A stretch of 64,000 nucleotides of DNA, from NCBI GenBank assembly GCA_050031985.1, contig JBNAIG010000049.1, forward strand, positions 39,451-103,450, read 5' to 3'. Of this stretch, positions 1 to 9,120 are shown in pieces. The notes under the pieces were generated by a model. The model did not search any database and was not told where the DNA came from. It was given only the letters and a program-made list of their open reading frames with translations. Each line of letters begins with the position of its first letter. Position 1 is the first letter of the stretch. The stretch is from SZUA-368 sp028533045. GTDB lineage: Bacteria; Spirochaetota; Spirochaetia; DSM-2461. The translations under genes and the position numbers were made by a program.

Positions 1-435
1 GCTTTCATAGAGCCACCAGCCGTTGGCCTTGTTTTCCGGGTCGGCCAGACGTTTCACGGAAAGGACAAAATCATGGGCGTTAACCGGGCGGCCCTGCTTA
101 TCGGGGAATACTTCTCCCAGGGGGTCGTAGAAGTAGGCATCCTTTCGGAGCTTTATGGTATAGATTAAACCGTCGTCGGACACTTCCGGCATGGATTGGG
201 CCACGGCCGGTTCCAGTTGGTAGGTGTCGGTGGTGTATTTATATTCGTAGAGGCTTTCGCAGATCTCCCCCAGAACCATGGTGGTGTAACGGTCGCTGAT
301 CTGGGCCGGGTCAAAAGGGGTGAGCTTGGCGGGAACCGTACGGTTGAGAGTTTTGACTTCGCTCACTTCCCCACCGCAGGAAAAAAGCAGAAACAGGACG
401 AACAGGAGGACAGTCAGTTTAAGAAAATTCTTCAT
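1..435 (-). CDS. ABC transporter substrate-binding lipoprotein, family 5 (partial, C-terminus off window)
   Basis: Only the first 145 codons lie in the window; the gene continues past the left edge. The N-terminus is a hydrophobic signal ending in a lipobox (LLFSC), so a membrane-anchored lipoprotein is predicted. The following sequence has the family 5 (OppA/DppA) look: a start of the mature protein resembling VPAKLTPFDPA, then the block LYEYKYTTDTYQLEPAVAQS and a segment on what the ligand-binding lobe 'can do' (NAHDFVLSVKRLADP). Family members bind peptides, nickel or sugars for an ABC importer; the substrate cannot be read here. GGAG lies 8 bases before the ATG and a promoter is visible at 463-492. 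Confidence 0.85.
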   Translation of the reverse strand, partial: MKNFLKLTVLLFVLFLLFSCGGEVSEVKTLNRTVPAKLTPFDPAQISDRYTTMVLGEICESLYEYKYTTDTYQLEPAVAQSMPEVSDDGLIYTIKLRKDAYFYDPLGEVFPDKQGRPVNAHDFVLSVKRLADPENKANGWWLYES

Positions 436-462
436 GGAACACTCCGGGATTGAGTTTTATTA

Positions 463-492
463 ATTTTAAGGGGAATTGGGGGATTTAGGCAA
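463..492 (-). promoter_or_regulatory. Sigma-70-like promoter for the family 5 binding protein
   Basis: On the minus strand TTGCCT (492-487) and TAAAAT (468-463) are separated by 18 bases. The expected transcript start leaves a leader of about 20 bases that carries GGAG in front of the ATG at 435. Confidence 0.5.
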
Positions 493-1933
493 GGTGGTCC
501 AGCCGGGAATGTATAATGGCCCTGTTACGCCCCTTTTCTTTAGCTTTGTACAGGGCTTGGTCGGCCTGTTCCATCAGTTCCTTCATATCCCGGTCCAGGG
601 AGGGAAGCAGAGAGGTCACTCCGATACTGACGGTTACATGGGGGGCTGTCTCCGAATCGGGGTGGGGAAGGGCGGCCCCGTTGATGTTATTTAGGATTTT
701 CAGGGCCAGTTTATAGGCCTGTTCTTCTGTTGTTTCCGGGAGAAGAAGGCCGAATTCCTCTCCTCCCAGGCGAATGGGGAAATCGGTGTGTCTGTTGGCC
801 GACTCTCTTAGAATTGTGCTTATTTCTTGTAGGCACCTATCTCCCGCCGGATGGCCCAGGCTGTCGTTGTAGTTTTTAAAGTGATCGATATCAAGAATAA
901 GAAAGCTGAGCGGTTTTTTACTTCTCAGACAGAGCCACCAGTCATAATCGAGCTTTTCATTAAAACGGCGCCTGTTGCTTAAGCCGGTGAGCTCGTCTAT
1001 GAGGCTCTGTTCTTCAATTGTTTCTATTTGCTCCTTAAGCATATGGGCCATATGGTCCATGGACGCTATGAGACTGTTGAACTCCCGTGTTCTTGCCTTG
1101 GGGCGGGGATTGTTGAATTGTCCTCCCGCAATGGCCAGAGCCGTTTCTTCCAGGGTTTTTACCAGATTTACTTCCCAGCGTATCTGAGGTATGAGAAGAA
1201 GGGTTATAAGGCCTATGGCTCCCGTAGCGGAGATTCTGACAATTCGCGACATGCGCCGTGTCAGGTTTTCTATATACTTATAGGGCTCGGATACGCGGGT
1301 GATACCGATGATACGGCCTTTACTTATGATGGGGAGTGCCTGGTATATGTTTTTTTTTCGGGAAATCTCATCTACCCGGACAGCGAGGGAGGCTTCCTGT
1401 TCCTTCCCGGAAAGAAGGTCGGCGATTTCCGAATAGGAGCTCATGTTGGCCAATTTATCGTACTCGTAGAGACTGTCGAATTTTACCTCCCCATCGGGAG
1501 CGAGTACGGTGAAGCGGGTTTCCGTGAGCTCTGCAATTTCACGGATTCGGGCTTCCAGCTGAGTGTTTACCATGCGCTGCGAGATTGTTCTTTGACTGTT
1601 TGCGGTGGGAAGGAACGTCCCTTCCCGGGGAGGGGGCAGGGGGAGAATTTCTCCGCTTTCGGGAGAAAAAACCGGATGAGGCGGAGGGAGCTCTCCTGTC
1701 CCTTCGAAATCGGGGCTATCAAAGCTCTTCTCCGGTTGAAAAGGATCCTCAAGAGCCAGCTGGAGCAGCTGGTTTCTTTTTTTTAGCTCTTCCCCGGTAA
1801 TTCTTATTACCTCTTTTTCCATGGTAAGGAACATTCCCGTCTCAATAGCCGTGAAGAGCAATAGGAGAAAACACAACTGATAGAAGAACATTCGCCAAAA
1901 AAGAGGGATACCCCTGCTTCCTGTATTATTCAT
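485..1933 (-). CDS. Membrane-bound diguanylate cyclase (GGDEF, GGEEF variant)
   Basis: Makes cyclic-di-GMP from two GTP. From this start the protein has 482 residues: a TM segment at about 15-35, a periplasmic sensor region of about 200 residues, a second TM segment near 230, a short linker and a C-terminal GGDEF domain. The active-site loop is GGEEF, an accepted active variant, and RHTD five residues before it forms the usual product-inhibition I-site. A start five codons upstream (1948) is possible. The ATG at 1933 was chosen because a -10 hexamer ends exactly 7 bases before it and neither start has a Shine-Dalgarno sequence. It is divergent from the TauE/SafE gene, with only 60 bases between starts. 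Confidence 0.85.
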   Translation of the reverse strand: MNNTGSRGIPLFWRMFFYQLCFLLLLFTAIETGMFLTMEKEVIRITGEELKKRNQLLQLALEDPFQPEKSFDSPDFEGTGELPPPHPVFSPESGEILPLPPPREGTFLPTANSQRTISQRMVNTQLEARIREIAELTETRFTVLAPDGEVKFDSLYEYDKLANMSSYSEIADLLSGKEQEASLAVRVDEISRKKNIYQALPIISKGRIIGITRVSEPYKYIENLTRRMSRIVRISATGAIGLITLLLIPQIRWEVNLVKTLEETALAIAGGQFNNPRPKARTREFNSLIASMDHMAHMLKEQIETIEEQSLIDELTGLSNRRRFNEKLDYDWWLCLRSKKPLSFLILDIDHFKNYNDSLGHPAGDRCLQEISTILRESANRHTDFPIRLGGEEFGLLLPETTEEQAYKLALKILNNINGAALPHPDSETAPHVTVSIGVTSLLPSLDRDMKELMEQADQALYKAKEKGRNRAIIHSRLDHLA

Positions 1934-1940
1934 ACTACAA

Positions 1941-1969
1941 AGTATCATTCATGATTGGCTGGTTTTCAA
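1941..1969 (-). promoter_or_regulatory. Leaderless-type promoter of the diguanylate cyclase
   Basis: Minus strand: TTGAAA (1969-1964), 17 bases, GATACT (1946-1941), 7 bases, ATG at 1933. It overlaps the divergent promoter of the TauE/SafE gene. Confidence 0.55.
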
Positions 1970-1983
1970 ATAGATGCTATAAT
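1955..1983 (+). promoter_or_regulatory. Promoter of the TauE/SafE permease gene (near-leaderless)
   Basis: TTGGCT (1955-1960), 17 bases, perfect TATAAT (1978-1983), then 10 bases to ATG at 1994. The predicted leader is only about 3-4 bases. A TTG at 1955 in the same frame cannot be the start because it lies inside the -35 element. Confidence 0.6.
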
Positions 1984-1993
1984 CGGCCCCATT

Positions 1994-2782
1994 ATGGGTT
2001 ATCTATTAATCAGTTTACTTGCTTCCATTGCGGGGGCCATCAGCGGTATCGGAGGCGGGGTTATCATTAAGCCCGTACTGGATACCCTTTCTCCCTTCGA
2101 TGTTGTGACCATAAGCTTTCTTTCCGGTACCACCGTATTTTCCATGTCCGTGGTGACCCTCATTCGCAACAGGAAATCGGAGGTTAATCTGAATCGGGCA
2201 ACCGCCGGGCTCCTGGCCGCAGGAAGTATTGCCGGAGGACTCACGGGGAAGTGTGTTTTTGACCTGGTTAAAATCCGGGTGGAGCAGATTGCCTATGTTA
2301 CCCTGATTCAGTCCGCGTTGCTGATTCTTTTAACCCTTTTTGTCTTTGTTTTTACTCTGAAAAAGGAGAGTATAACTCCCCGGCATAACCATAGAATTTC
2401 TGTGACTCTTCTCATCGGTTTTATTTTGGGTTGTCTGGCTTCATTTTTGGGTATTGGAGGAGGGCCTATTAACTTGGCCATTCTTTACTTTTTCTTCTCC
2501 ATGGACAGTAAAACGGCCGCTCTCAATTCCATTTACATTATTTTCTTTTCCCAGATCACCAATCTGATTTTTACTACTCTGAGCGGACGGATTCCCGATT
2601 TTGATCCCCCCATTCTGGCCATGATGATTGGCGGGGGAATTATGGGGGGCATGATTGGCTCCCATTTCTCAAGAAAAATGAGCCATCGGGCGGTGGATCG
2701 GCTTTTTATGGGGGTCATGGCCGTGATTATTGCCATTTGTTGCTACAATTTTGCCGGAAGCGCTCTTTTAATCCTTTCTTAG
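1994..2782 (+). CDS. Sulfite exporter TauE/SafE family permease
   Basis: Integral inner-membrane protein of 262 residues with about eight hydrophobic segments. The two family repeats are visible as glycine-rich turns: SGIGGG near the N-terminus, and LGIGGGPIN in the second half, which also carries an N-rich helix (LNSIYIIFF). Members export or take up sulfur-containing anions or organic acids; the substrate is not evident. The start is ATG 1994 because the promoter occupies the sequence just upstream. Transcribed divergently from a diguanylate cyclase, with overlapping promoters. Confidence 0.85.
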   Translation: MGYLLISLLASIAGAISGIGGGVIIKPVLDTLSPFDVVTISFLSGTTVFSMSVVTLIRNRKSEVNLNRATAGLLAAGSIAGGLTGKCVFDLVKIRVEQIAYVTLIQSALLILLTLFVFVFTLKKESITPRHNHRISVTLLIGFILGCLASFLGIGGGPINLAILYFFFSMDSKTAALNSIYIIFFSQITNLIFTTLSGRIPDFDPPILAMMIGGGIMGGMIGSHFSRKMSHRAVDRLFMGVMAVIIAICCYNFAGSALLILS

Positions 2783-2793
2783 GAATATTCTTT

Positions 2794-2822
2794 TTGCAAT
2801 TCGCCCCCGGACTTTCTATAAT
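2794..2822 (+). promoter_or_regulatory. Sigma-70-like promoter of the Cache/PAS/GGDEF/EAL gene
   Basis: TTGCAA (2794-2799), 17 bases, perfect TATAAT (2817-2822). An ATG at 2829 sits at the exact leaderless distance (6 bases) but opens a six-codon frame that ends at 2849, out of frame with the long gene. Confidence 0.65.
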
Positions 2823-2839
2823 TTGTCTATGGGGGTTCT

Positions 2840-5800
2840 GTGCTTCTAAAACGCTTTCCCATTCGGGAAAAAATACTCATATCTTTTATGACTCTCTTTA
2901 CTGTGGTCATTTTTCTCTCTCTGGCTATTCTCGGAGCCGCTTTCTATGAAGAACGGCAGGACGATCTGGAACGGGAATTGGAGAATGTTACCCTTACCCT
3001 TGTGGAAATAGTAAGTCTTCATATCCACCATGTGGCTATGAATCAGCTTAGAGGGAAGTCCCGGGGCGTCCTGGATGTTATCGATTACTATTACCGGGAG
3101 GGAAAAGAGGTCGGATTGAGCGATGAAGAAATCAAATCCCGGATCTCTTCCTTTCTGGCTGATCACACTATAGGGGAATCGGGATATTTTTTTGTTATGG
3201 ACAGCCTGGGAAAACTTCAGGTACATCCCTATGCCGAGTTGGAAGGGGAGTCTTTAATCGAGTATCAATTTGTCCGCACCCAAGTAAAGGTCCGGGAAGG
3301 TTATCTGGAGTATGAATGGCAGAATCCCGGAGAATCGGAGCTCCGTGACAAGGCTCTTTTTATGTCCTATTTTGAGCCCTTTGACTGGATTATATCGGCC
3401 TCCGCTTACAGGAATGAGTTTATCTCCTTCATAAGTACCGAAGATATTAGAGTGAGCCTGGAAACCATACCCGTAGGAAACGGGGGCTACCCTTTTCTTA
3501 TTGATGAAGAGGGTAATATTCTGATTCATCCCTTTCTTGAAGAGGAAAATGTCTATGATCTGGAAAGGGAGAAGGTTGATGCCTCCTTTCTGGCAGAAAT
3601 ACCCCGTAATCTGAACGGGGAGATTAGCTATAAGTGGGACGATGAGGGGACGGGAAGGATTGTTAATAAGGTTCTGCTTTACCGTCATATGCCCGAGCTG
3701 GGATGGATTTTGGGGACCGCCGTAGACCTAAAAAGCTACACCGCCGTTCTTGATACGTTTTATTTGATTGCTTTTTTTATGTTTTTTACGGCTCTGGTAG
3801 TTTACTATCTTATCAGCCGAAGGTTGTCCGGTCTTCTCGTACAGCCTCTTATGGATATGGTGGACTTTATCAACAAGAAAAGCACCGATGATTTGGGAGA
3901 GCGAATTCAGTTTGAAGGCCAGGATGAATTCAGCCTTTTGGGGAGGGGTATAAATAACTTCCTTGATGATATTGAAGAGGAAACCAATAATCGTCTCATT
4001 GCGGAAGAGGAGAATCGGATTCTTGCCCAGTTTACCAACGGAAATCCCTATCCGGTTATGCGTGTGGATGGCAAAGGGAATATTCTTTACGTAAACAAGG
4101 CTTCTATTGCCTTGATGAAATACTGGGGAATAGCCTTTCATACCCGACTTCCGGAGGATCTGGTAGAGATGATTGCCCAGTTGGGAGCTGATTTTTCCGA
4201 TTTTGAATATCATATTAAGAACCGCACCTATAATATTATTTGTTCCTATTATGAATTCCAGGAATCCTACTATCTTCTAATTGCGGATATTACCGTAAGG
4301 AAGGAGGACGAATACCTGCTTCTTATGTCGGAGAGTGTTTTCTCCCATACCATGGAAGGGATTGTCATTACCAATCCGGACGGAACCATCATTCGCGTTA
4401 ATCCGGCCTTTACGCAGATTACCGGTTTTAAGGAGAAGGAGGTTCTGGGGGGCAATCCGCGGCTTCTCAAGTCGGACCATCATAACGGGGAGTTTTACCA
4501 ACAGCTGTGGGATAGTTTGGAAAAACACGGAACCTGGAGCGGGGAAATATGGAACCGGCGGAGGAGCGGAGAAGCCTATCCTGAATGGTTGACAATAAAC
4601 AGTATTTGCGATGACAAGGGAAAGCTTATCCATTATGTGGGAATATTCAAGGACATCTCCGATTTAAAAGAGAGCGAAAAAAAGTTGCGCCATCAGGTCT
4701 CCCACGATGCGTTGACCGGTCTTCCCAATCGTATTCTCTTTGAAGATCGTCTGAATAGGGCTTTGGCCAGGGCTCACCGAGGGAATTTACCGTTGGCGGT
4801 ACTTTTCCTGGATATGGATAACTTTAAAAATATTAATGATACCCTGGGACATCAAGCGGGGGATGATTTTCTTAAAATAATTGCGGAAAGGCTCTTGCTT
4901 TCCTGTCGGGGAGAAGATACTGTGGCCCGTCTTGGGGGAGATGAGTTTGTCGTTTTGATTCCTGAGATAACGGAGCAGCATAATATTATTGAAATAACCA
5001 CCCGTATTCAGGACACTCTGGGGCAGCCGGTTCTCCTTAGTACCCATGAGTTGCATCCCTCGGTAAGCATTGGAGTGACTCTTTTTCCGGAAGACGGTGA
5101 TTCGCCCCATCTTCTTATGAAAAATGCCGATCTTGCCATGTACAAGGCCAAGGATATGGGGAAAGGGACATACTCCCTATTTAACAAGGAGATGAATCGG
5201 CAGGTCAAAAAGCGGCTGGAGCTGGAAAATCAGTTAAAGAAGTCTCTTCAGAGGGGCGAAATGTCTCTGGTCTATCAGCCTAAGGTATCCATTCCTTCCG
5301 GGAAAATTATGGGGCTGGAGGCATTGGTCCGGTGGAACAGTGAGCTTATGGGGGCTATCTCTCCCGCTGAATTCATTCCCCTGGCCGAGGAAACCGGTTT
5401 CATTCATACCTTGGGAGACTGGGTTTTGGAGCGGGCCCTAAAAGATCTGATCACAATAAATCGACGTTCCTCCCGTCCCCTGGAAATGGCTGTCAATCTG
5501 TCGCCCCGTCAGTTCCGGGATGCCAAATTGATTGATCGGACAGAAGCTATTCTGAGCGGAAGCGGCATTGAGCCGTCCCTGTTGAATTTTGAAGTTACCG
5601 AACATGCCGCCATGGAGGAAACACAGGAATCCCTTGCCATTATGTCCCGTTTGAGACAGCTGGGGGTACGCCTTTCTATTGACGACTTTGGTACGGGCTA
5701 CTCCTCCTATGGTTACCTCAAGCAATTTGATATGAACTGTCTTAAAATAGACAAATCCTTTATTGATGAGATTCCCGGAGAGAAAAAGACATCGGCCATT

Positions 5801-5971
5801 ATGAAAAACATTATTGATCTGGGCCACACCCTGGGCATGGAAATTGTGGCGGAAGGTGTGGAAGAGAAAAGTCAGGCCGATTTCCTTGCCGCCCAGGGGT
5901 GTGACTATATTCAGGGCTACTATTTTTATAAGCCCATGCCTCTGGAACTGCTCCTGACGGAGCTTGACTAG
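2840..5971 (+). CDS. Double-Cache, PAS, GGDEF and EAL cyclic-di-GMP turnover protein
   Basis: 1043-residue sensor. TM1 lies at about 13-37. The periplasmic part has two Cache-like repeats, each with a G-Y-F/P-F-(L)-x-D-x-x-G-x-x-x-x-HP pattern. TM2 is near 310, followed by a HAMP-like linker, one or two PAS domains (about 400-605), a GGDEF domain with intact GGDEF and an RGED I-site, and an EAL domain with LEALVRW, EVTEH, DDFGTGYSS and AEGVE, all catalytic signatures present. It could therefore both make and degrade cyclic-di-GMP; the net direction cannot be told. The start is GTG 2840, with GGGGG as a weak ribosome site. The stop shares a CTAG palindrome with the convergent gene. Confidence 0.88.
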   Translation: MLLKRFPIREKILISFMTLFTVVIFLSLAILGAAFYEERQDDLERELENVTLTLVEIVSLHIHHVAMNQLRGKSRGVLDVIDYYYREGKEVGLSDEEIKSRISSFLADHTIGESGYFFVMDSLGKLQVHPYAELEGESLIEYQFVRTQVKVREGYLEYEWQNPGESELRDKALFMSYFEPFDWIISASAYRNEFISFISTEDIRVSLETIPVGNGGYPFLIDEEGNILIHPFLEEENVYDLEREKVDASFLAEIPRNLNGEISYKWDDEGTGRIVNKVLLYRHMPELGWILGTAVDLKSYTAVLDTFYLIAFFMFFTALVVYYLISRRLSGLLVQPLMDMVDFINKKSTDDLGERIQFEGQDEFSLLGRGINNFLDDIEEETNNRLIAEEENRILAQFTNGNPYPVMRVDGKGNILYVNKASIALMKYWGIAFHTRLPEDLVEMIAQLGADFSDFEYHIKNRTYNIICSYYEFQESYYLLIADITVRKEDEYLLLMSESVFSHTMEGIVITNPDGTIIRVNPAFTQITGFKEKEVLGGNPRLLKSDHHNGEFYQQLWDSLEKHGTWSGEIWNRRRSGEAYPEWLTINSICDDKGKLIHYVGIFKDISDLKESEKKLRHQVSHDALTGLPNRILFEDRLNRALARAHRGNLPLAVLFLDMDNFKNINDTLGHQAGDDFLKIIAERLLLSCRGEDTVARLGGDEFVVLIPEITEQHNIIEITTRIQDTLGQPVLLSTHELHPSVSIGVTLFPEDGDSPHLLMKNADLAMYKAKDMGKGTYSLFNKEMNRQVKKRLELENQLKKSLQRGEMSLVYQPKVSIPSGKIMGLEALVRWNSELMGAISPAEFIPLAEETGFIHTLGDWVLERALKDLITINRRSSRPLEMAVNLSPRQFRDAKLIDRTEAILSGSGIEPSLLNFEVTEHAAMEETQESLAIMSRLRQLGVRLSIDDFGTGYSSYGYLKQFDMNCLKIDKSFIDEIPGEKKTSAIMKNIIDLGHTLGMEIVAEGVEEKSQADFLAAQGCDYIQGYYFYKPMPLELLLTELD

Positions 5972-6798
5972 GCGCTCTTTTTTAGAGGAAACGCCCTGCT
6001 TCTTACTTGCTGTCTTCTAAAATGGTAGAAGAGGTAAGGGAGATGAAGTCCCAGGTTGGCAATCCCCCACCAGAAGACAACCTGCTGATTGGCAAAACGG
6101 GTAGAATCCATGAGGGGGGTGAATATATCGTAGGTGGATCGTATGAGAATGTGAATGGCCAGAGTATAAACCCGGGCTGTGATGTAGAGCTCGGGACGTT
6201 TTTTCAGGAGCGGGTAGAGCTCGGCTGCCAGAAGAATACAAAGAGAGCTTGCCGCATAGCCGGGGTTCTCCCCGAATACAAAGCAGATATTCCAGGTGGT
6301 GTAGAGGAAATTCCACATGAGGTCGGTCCGGGCAATGAGGTCGCCCCGATCTTCAGAAAATTCCCAGCCCCTCCATGAGGTTCGTCTTGATTTAAAAAGG
6401 GGCATGGTCACTATGAGGATAAAACCGGAAACCCCGTTAAACCAGTTCCCCAGTGAGAGATCTTTGAGGGAGGCTTCGAGAATATTCAGTCCCAAAATAG
6501 CATAGAGAGACCAGAGAACCCAATCTTTGTTATAGAACTGCCACTTCTCCTTGCTCTTTCCCAGACTGACGATTCGGCCGGGGCCCACAATGAGAGCTGT
6601 GGGAATAATGACGGAGAGGGTTTTTGCCCATCGGAACCATCCGTGCAGCTGGGTAGGCCAAAGAGGGAAGGTAAAAATGGCGGCTATCCAGAACCAAAGG
6701 GCAAAACGGGAATGTTTACGCATAAAATCTACGGCAAACATGAGAACTATTACATATAAACTCATCGAAAGGGCATACTGCCAGGCGGGAATATTCAT
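5968..6798 (-). CDS. Multi-pass membrane protein of unknown function
   Basis: 276 residues, rich in Trp, Phe and Leu, with about seven or eight predicted membrane segments (for example 10-25, 33-47, 56-74, 95-112, 118-135, 170-190, 240-258). I do not recognise a named family. The C-terminus is basic (RRQQVRSRAFPLKKSA), which suggests a cytoplasmic tail. No Shine-Dalgarno sequence is present; a -10 hexamer ends 6 bases before the ATG. It overlaps the convergent GGDEF/EAL gene by four bases. Confidence 0.75.
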   Translation of the reverse strand: MNIPAWQYALSMSLYVIVLMFAVDFMRKHSRFALWFWIAAIFTFPLWPTQLHGWFRWAKTLSVIIPTALIVGPGRIVSLGKSKEKWQFYNKDWVLWSLYAILGLNILEASLKDLSLGNWFNGVSGFILIVTMPLFKSRRTSWRGWEFSEDRGDLIARTDLMWNFLYTTWNICFVFGENPGYAASSLCILLAAELYPLLKKRPELYITARVYTLAIHILIRSTYDIFTPLMDSTRFANQQVVFWWGIANLGLHLPYLFYHFRRQQVRSRAFPLKKSA

Positions 6799-6804
6799 AA
6801 ATCA

Positions 6805-6834
6805 ACTTTAGCATTTATTCCATAAACAAGTCAA
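6805..6834 (-). promoter_or_regulatory. Leaderless-type promoter of the unknown membrane protein
   Basis: Minus strand: TTGACT (6834-6829), 18 bases, TAAAGT (6810-6805), 6 bases, ATG at 6798. Confidence 0.5.
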
Positions 6835-6842
6835 AGAGTCGC

Positions 6843-6871
6843 TTGAAAGGATGATGTTTCTTGGGTATTAA
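6843..6871 (+). promoter_or_regulatory. Leaderless-type promoter of the metalloenzyme gene
   Basis: TTGAAA (6843-6848), 17 bases, TATTAA (6866-6871), 7 bases, ATG at 6879. The spacing argues for this start rather than a TTG at 6861. Confidence 0.5.
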
Positions 6872-6878
6872 TCACTTT

Positions 6879-7796
6879 ATGGACAAACTGATTTTCTTCT
6901 TTATCGACGGTATCGGCCTGGCTCCCCCTTCGGAAGACAACCGGATTTCCCGGCTTTTTGAGCGGGAAACAGAAGGGCGAGGACTGCTTCCCGTTGAGGG
7001 GATTCATGAATCGGAAAAGTCTCTGCTGCTGCCTCTCGATGCCTGCCTGGGGGTCGAAGGCATCCCCCAGTCGGCCACAGGCCAAACCACTCTTTTTACC
7101 GGAGTTAATGCCCCCCGCCATTTGGGGTATCATTTAACCGCTTTTCCCAATGAGCCTTTGCTGCCCCTTTTTGAAGAGCAAAGCATTATGAAAAAGCTGG
7201 CCGATCGGGGGATTCCGGTCACATCCCTCAATATGTATTCCCGGGAGTTTTTTGAACAGCGGGAAGGGGCGGAAAGAAACCGTTTCCCCGCCTCTACTTT
7301 GACCATAAAAGCCTCTTCCGTTCCCTTTCGCATGATAGAAGACTACCGGCGGGGAAAAGCGGTCTTTGCCGATATCACCAATGAACTGATCCGCAAGCGA
7401 GGCTATGATATAGAACTTATTTCCCCTCAAGAGGCCGCCCGGAATACCCTCTCCGTAATGGAAGAGGCGGATTTTCTCTTTTTTGAGTATTTTATGACCG
7501 ATCACTATGGGCACCGTAAAAACGGCCCCGCCCTGGATCGCTGCGTGGATGTGATTAACGGCTATGTGAGCGCCCTGGTGGAAAGAATGGATCTGAGCCG
7601 GGAAGCGATTCTCATTGTGAGTGACCACGGGAACAGTGAAGATATAAGCACCGCGAATCATACGCTTAACCCCGTTCCCGGTCTCCTCATCGGGGGATCG
7701 GAGAAAAACCGTGAGAGATTTACCAGCTGCCGGGATCTCACGGATATTTCGCCCTTTATGGAAGACTATTTTGAGGGGCGCACTCCTCCCGTCTGA
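6879..7796 (+). CDS. Metalloenzyme of the alkaline phosphatase / independent phosphoglycerate mutase superfamily
   Basis: 305 residues. Family metal ligands are seen at the N-terminus (FIDGIG) and near the C-terminus (VSDHGNSED followed by NHTLNPVPGLLIG). GQTTLFTG holds the likely nucleophile Thr. The middle has DHYGHRK, a further ligand motif. The protein is much shorter than full iPGM (about 510 residues), so it is more likely a phosphatase or phosphonate/nucleotide phosphomutase-like hydrolase than the glycolytic mutase. Its 3' end overlaps the convergent MATE gene by 41 bases. The start was chosen by the leaderless promoter. Confidence 0.75.
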   Translation: MDKLIFFFIDGIGLAPPSEDNRISRLFERETEGRGLLPVEGIHESEKSLLLPLDACLGVEGIPQSATGQTTLFTGVNAPRHLGYHLTAFPNEPLLPLFEEQSIMKKLADRGIPVTSLNMYSREFFEQREGAERNRFPASTLTIKASSVPFRMIEDYRRGKAVFADITNELIRKRGYDIELISPQEAARNTLSVMEEADFLFFEYFMTDHYGHRKNGPALDRCVDVINGYVSALVERMDLSREAILIVSDHGNSEDISTANHTLNPVPGLLIGGSEKNRERFTSCRDLTDISPFMEDYFEGRTPPV

Positions 7797-9120
7797 GGCG
7801 AAACATCTTTCTTGTCCAGAAGAGGGTTATGAGGGCGGCGGACCAGTTGATGGGTATGAGTCCTATCCATACGCCTTTCTCCTCCAGCCCCAGGCCAAAG
7901 CAGAAGAGAGAGAAAATGACAGCCGGGGCCAATACCTGCCGATATATCCCCATATACATAATCATGGCCGGTTTCTTGAGCCCCTGGAGGAGGGAGTTGC
8001 TCTGGAAAAGGAGAATATAGCTGTAAAAGGTGATTCCCTGGAAAAGAAGATAGTCATATCCCATCTCTATGACTTCGGCGGTCTCCGTAAATAACCCCAG
8101 GAGAAATTTTCCAAAAATAAGGATGAGGGGAAAGGCAATTATCATAACCAGGGCTCCCCCCTTTAGGGAGAGCTTAAAGGTGTCCCGTACCCGGTCCATT
8201 TTTCCCGCTCCATTATTCTGGCCCGCCATAGCGGCCAGGGCCGTATTAAGACCGGAAGCAAGCACCAGGGCAATCTGTTCCAGGCGAACCGCTGCCCCGT
8301 AAGCAGCCACGGGGTAGGAGCCGAAGGCGGCGATAAACCAGGTGATGACAAAGGTGCCCAGAGCCATGGTCAGGTAGTTAGCAGAAGCCGGTAGGGATTG
8401 CCCCAGTATTTCCCAAGCCCATTTTTTTTGGGGAATGAAGTCTTTGATTCTCAGGCCGCTTAAGCCTTTTGTCCGGTTGAGGCGGGATATCATATAGAAA
8501 AGGGTGAAACACTGAATTATTACGGTAGCCAGTGCGACTCCCGCTTCCTTCATATCAAGGACATAGATGAAAAAGGGATCGAGCCCAATATTTAAAAGAA
8601 AACCGCCCATGAGGGCGTTGCGAAAGGTTTTGGTATCTCCCCGGGCTGTCAGTCCCGCTCCGGCTACGGGTGTCAGATTCATGAGAGGCATTCCCAAAAC
8701 AATTATTCTTCCGTAGGCTACTGCCCCGCTTAGGACTTCCCCTTCGCTGTTGAGAAGCTGGAAAAGAGGTTCCAGGAGGTTCGAGAGAATCCCCGCTGCG
8801 ATAAAAGTCAGTATAACCGTTAGAGTTAGCGACTGGCTGTGATACTTCTTAGCCTGTTCTTTTTCTCCCGCTCCCAAGGCGTTGGCAATAAGAGAGCCGG
8901 CAGCGCTGGTAAAACCGACCCCCAGGGACATGACCAGTAAATAGAGGGGGAAGTTTAGGGAGAGGGCCGCCAAAGAGTCTGTGGAAAGACGTCCCGCCCA
9001 GAAGGTATCCACCACGTTGTACATGGTGTTGAAAAAGAAACCGGTGCTGGCGGGAATGGCCAGATTTATCATGTGCTGGCCCAGGGAGCCGCAGGTCAGG
9101 TCTGAGGAGGCGGATCTCAT
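7756..9120 (-). CDS. MATE family efflux transporter
   Basis: 454-residue inner-membrane antiporter with about 12 TM segments in two homologous halves. Family features are the N-terminal IPASTGFFFNTMYNVVDTFWAGRLS, the mid-protein PLMNLTPVAGAGLTARGDTKTFRNAL, and the second-half equivalent GQNNGAGKMDRVRDTFK. It extrudes cationic drugs or metabolites with Na+ or H+ in known relatives. It is the last gene of a likely three-gene operon; its ATG overlaps the stop of the GPH symporter (ATGA). Confidence 0.92.
   Translation of the reverse strand: MRSASSDLTCGSLGQHMINLAIPASTGFFFNTMYNVVDTFWAGRLSTDSLAALSLNFPLYLLVMSLGVGFTSAAGSLIANALGAGEKEQAKKYHSQSLTLTVILTFIAAGILSNLLEPLFQLLNSEGEVLSGAVAYGRIIVLGMPLMNLTPVAGAGLTARGDTKTFRNALMGGFLLNIGLDPFFIYVLDMKEAGVALATVIIQCFTLFYMISRLNRTKGLSGLRIKDFIPQKKWAWEILGQSLPASANYLTMALGTFVITWFIAAFGSYPVAAYGAAVRLEQIALVLASGLNTALAAMAGQNNGAGKMDRVRDTFKLSLKGGALVMIIAFPLILIFGKFLLGLFTETAEVIEMGYDYLLFQGITFYSYILLFQSNSLLQGLKKPAMIMYMGIYRQVLAPAVIFSLFCFGLGLEEKGVWIGLIPINWSAALITLFWTRKMFRLRREECAPQNSLP

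Noticed and set aside
1028..1786. Plus-strand open frame inside the diguanylate cyclase
   Set aside because: Antisense to a clear GGDEF gene and without ribosome site.
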